Position numbers and translations under genes: made by a program
NCBI GenBank assembly: GCA_017537495.1
Contig: JAFYKS010000210.1
Span: 1-5,622, forward strand
Direction of reading: 5' to 3'
Source of the DNA: Bacillota bacterium
GTDB lineage: Bacteria; Bacillota; Clostridia; Peptostreptococcales; Anaerovoracaceae
Length of the DNA stretch: 5,622 nucleotides
Shown: positions 4,592 to 5,622 of the stretch, in pieces
Layout of the letters: each line of letters begins with the position of its first letter
Position numbering within the stretch: the first letter of the stretch is position 1
The notes under the pieces: generated by a model
Database searches by the model: none
What the model was told of the DNA's origin: nothing
What the model saw: the letters and a program-made list of their open reading frames with translations, nothing else

Positions 4592-5622
4592 TTATCCAAT
4601 GGCAGACATGATATCCACCAGCGGAAGCATTACGGAAAGAAGAATCAGGCCAATCAGAACGGAGGTAACCAGAACCAGTGCAGGTTCCACCTGGCTTACT
4701 GCGCGATGCAGTGCATCTTCACTGTCTTCCTGCATTCTGCGGGAGATTTCTCCCATGGCAGTATCTCCTGCTCCGCCTTTCATACCAGCTTCCAGAAGAC
4801 GGCATTCCTTCTGCGGCAGGATTTCATGTTCCCGAAGTGTCTGAGTCAGAGCACGACCTTCAGCCAGCTGTGATGCACATTTCAGGCAGTGATCACGGAT
4901 AACAGGCACATCGGTTACCAGCTCCGCTGCCAGTTCCAGCGCTTCTTCCACAGGAAGACCGCTTCTCATACCCATGGCCAGAACCTGCGCTACTCTTGCG
5001 TGATTCAGTTTGCCGGAAACACCCTTGTGACCCCGTTTTCTATTCCAGCTGCCCAGAATCTTTTCTCTGAAAGAAGAAACTCCCGAGAAGAGAACAAGAA
5101 AAACAACCGCTGCCGCCAGCAGGCCGCATAACACCGGCATCATCCGGTCCAGAAGCTGGCCGAATACCAGCAGACCTCCCGCAATACCGGTCAGCTGGCT
5201 TCCAAGCTGTGCATACACAGAATCAAAGACCGGCAGAACTTTCGACAGCAGTACCACAATGACTGCCAGCATAATGAAAAGAAGAACGGCAGGATAGAGA
5301 AGAGCAGACTTAATCTGTCTTTCCATATGCATGCGTTCTTCGTAATATATTGCCAGGGAACTCAGGCTTTCTTCCACGTCGCCGGAACGCTCACCGGTTT
5401 CCAGCAGACCGCATACATAGCCCGGAAAAGCACCGCTTTCCCGAAAAGCTGCAGACAGGGAAAAGCCGCAGTCAGCCTTGTCGGCCAACTGCAGCAGTAA
5501 TTCTTTATATTCTGATGTTTCCTCATCTTCAGCCAGAAGTGACAGTCCGTCGCCTGCACCGATTCCCGCATGAATCAGTGTGGATAAACTCAGGCACAGA
5601 TTACTGATTTCCTCGTAAGATA
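4592..5622 (-). CDS. pilC: PilC/GspF-type inner-membrane platform protein (5' end missing)
   Basis: Type II secretion F-family protein, the inner-membrane platform that couples the cytoplasmic ATPases to pilin assembly. The frame stays open to the window edge. A TTG at 5488 could pass as a start but is internal: the 44 codons before it (EEISNLCLSLSTLIHAGIGA and on) are the expected start of the first F domain. 342 residues are visible. Internal duplication is clear: STLIHAGIGAGDGLSLLAE in the first half matches AMGMRSGLPVEEALELAAE in the second, and LLETGERSGDVEE (72-84 of the fragment) matches the weaker LLEAGMKGGAGDT (275-287). Three membrane helices lie at about 107-130, 160-179 and 311-334, the normal arrangement. 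Members usually have about 340-400 residues, so the true start may be only a little upstream. The next gene follows after 15 nt. Competence (ComGB-like) and secretion versions look alike; PilT nearby favours a pilus. Confidence 0.9.
   Translation of the reverse strand, partial: SYEEISNLCLSLSTLIHAGIGAGDGLSLLAEDEETSEYKELLLQLADKADCGFSLSAAFRESGAFPGYVCGLLETGERSGDVEESLSSLAIYYEERMHMERQIKSALLYPAVLLFIMLAVIVVLLSKVLPVFDSVYAQLGSQLTGIAGGLLVFGQLLDRMMPVLCGLLAAAVVFLVLFSGVSSFREKILGSWNRKRGHKGVSGKLNHARVAQVLAMGMRSGLPVEEALELAAELVTDVPVIRDHCLKCASQLAEGRALTQTLREHEILPQKECRLLEAGMKGGAGDTAMGEISRRMQEDSEDALHRAVSQVEPALVLVTSVLIGLILLSVMLPLVDIMSAIG

Noticed and set aside
5350..5607. 85-aa + strand frame near the right edge
   Set aside because: It lies antisense to the conserved first F domain of the platform protein and shows only skewed Arg/Pro/His composition.

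Overview
The window is ordinary-looking chromosomal DNA, most likely from an anaerobic member of the Bacillota. A class of Clostridia or Negativicutes is my guess. It rests on a ferredoxin-linked 2-oxoacid oxidoreductase operon, strong GGAGG-type ribosome binding sites and the style of the pilus proteins. It is an inference; no taxonomic marker gene is present. The window holds two operons that converge on one shared terminator.

Left part, + strand, bases 1-1815: the 3' end of a 2-oxoacid:ferredoxin oxidoreductase operon. The alpha subunit is cut by the window edge, so only its last 155 residues are seen. The beta subunit (TPP and iron-sulfur) and the gamma subunit follow as complete genes with 11-nt and 1-nt overlaps. 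Together they would oxidatively decarboxylate a 2-oxoacid (2-oxoglutarate or a branched-chain 2-oxoacid) to the acyl-CoA and reduce ferredoxin, or run in reverse for CO2 fixation.

Centre, bases 1816-1889: a 74-bp intergenic gap between converging genes. It contains a perfect 11-bp hairpin with T-rich tracts on both strands, a bidirectional terminator.

Right part, - strand, bases 5622-1890: a type IV pilus / type II secretion-like operon, read from right to left. The order is a PilC/GspF-type inner-membrane platform protein (its 5' end lies off the window), four small proteins each with one N-terminal membrane helix (109, 164, 131 and 148 aa), and a PilT-type ATPase. The genes from 4576 down overlap by 8-13 nt and look translationally coupled. 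The four small proteins sit where pilins or pseudopilins would be encoded, yet none has a complete canonical prepilin cleavage motif. That is the most interesting point here. No extension ATPase (PilB/GspE), prepilin peptidase or secretin gene is in the window, so whether the machine is a pilus, a competence pseudopilus or a secretion device is not decided.

The longest stretch without a gene is the 74-bp terminator region. No RNA genes, CRISPR arrays, insertion sequences or long repeats were seen. The promoters of both operons must lie outside the window.
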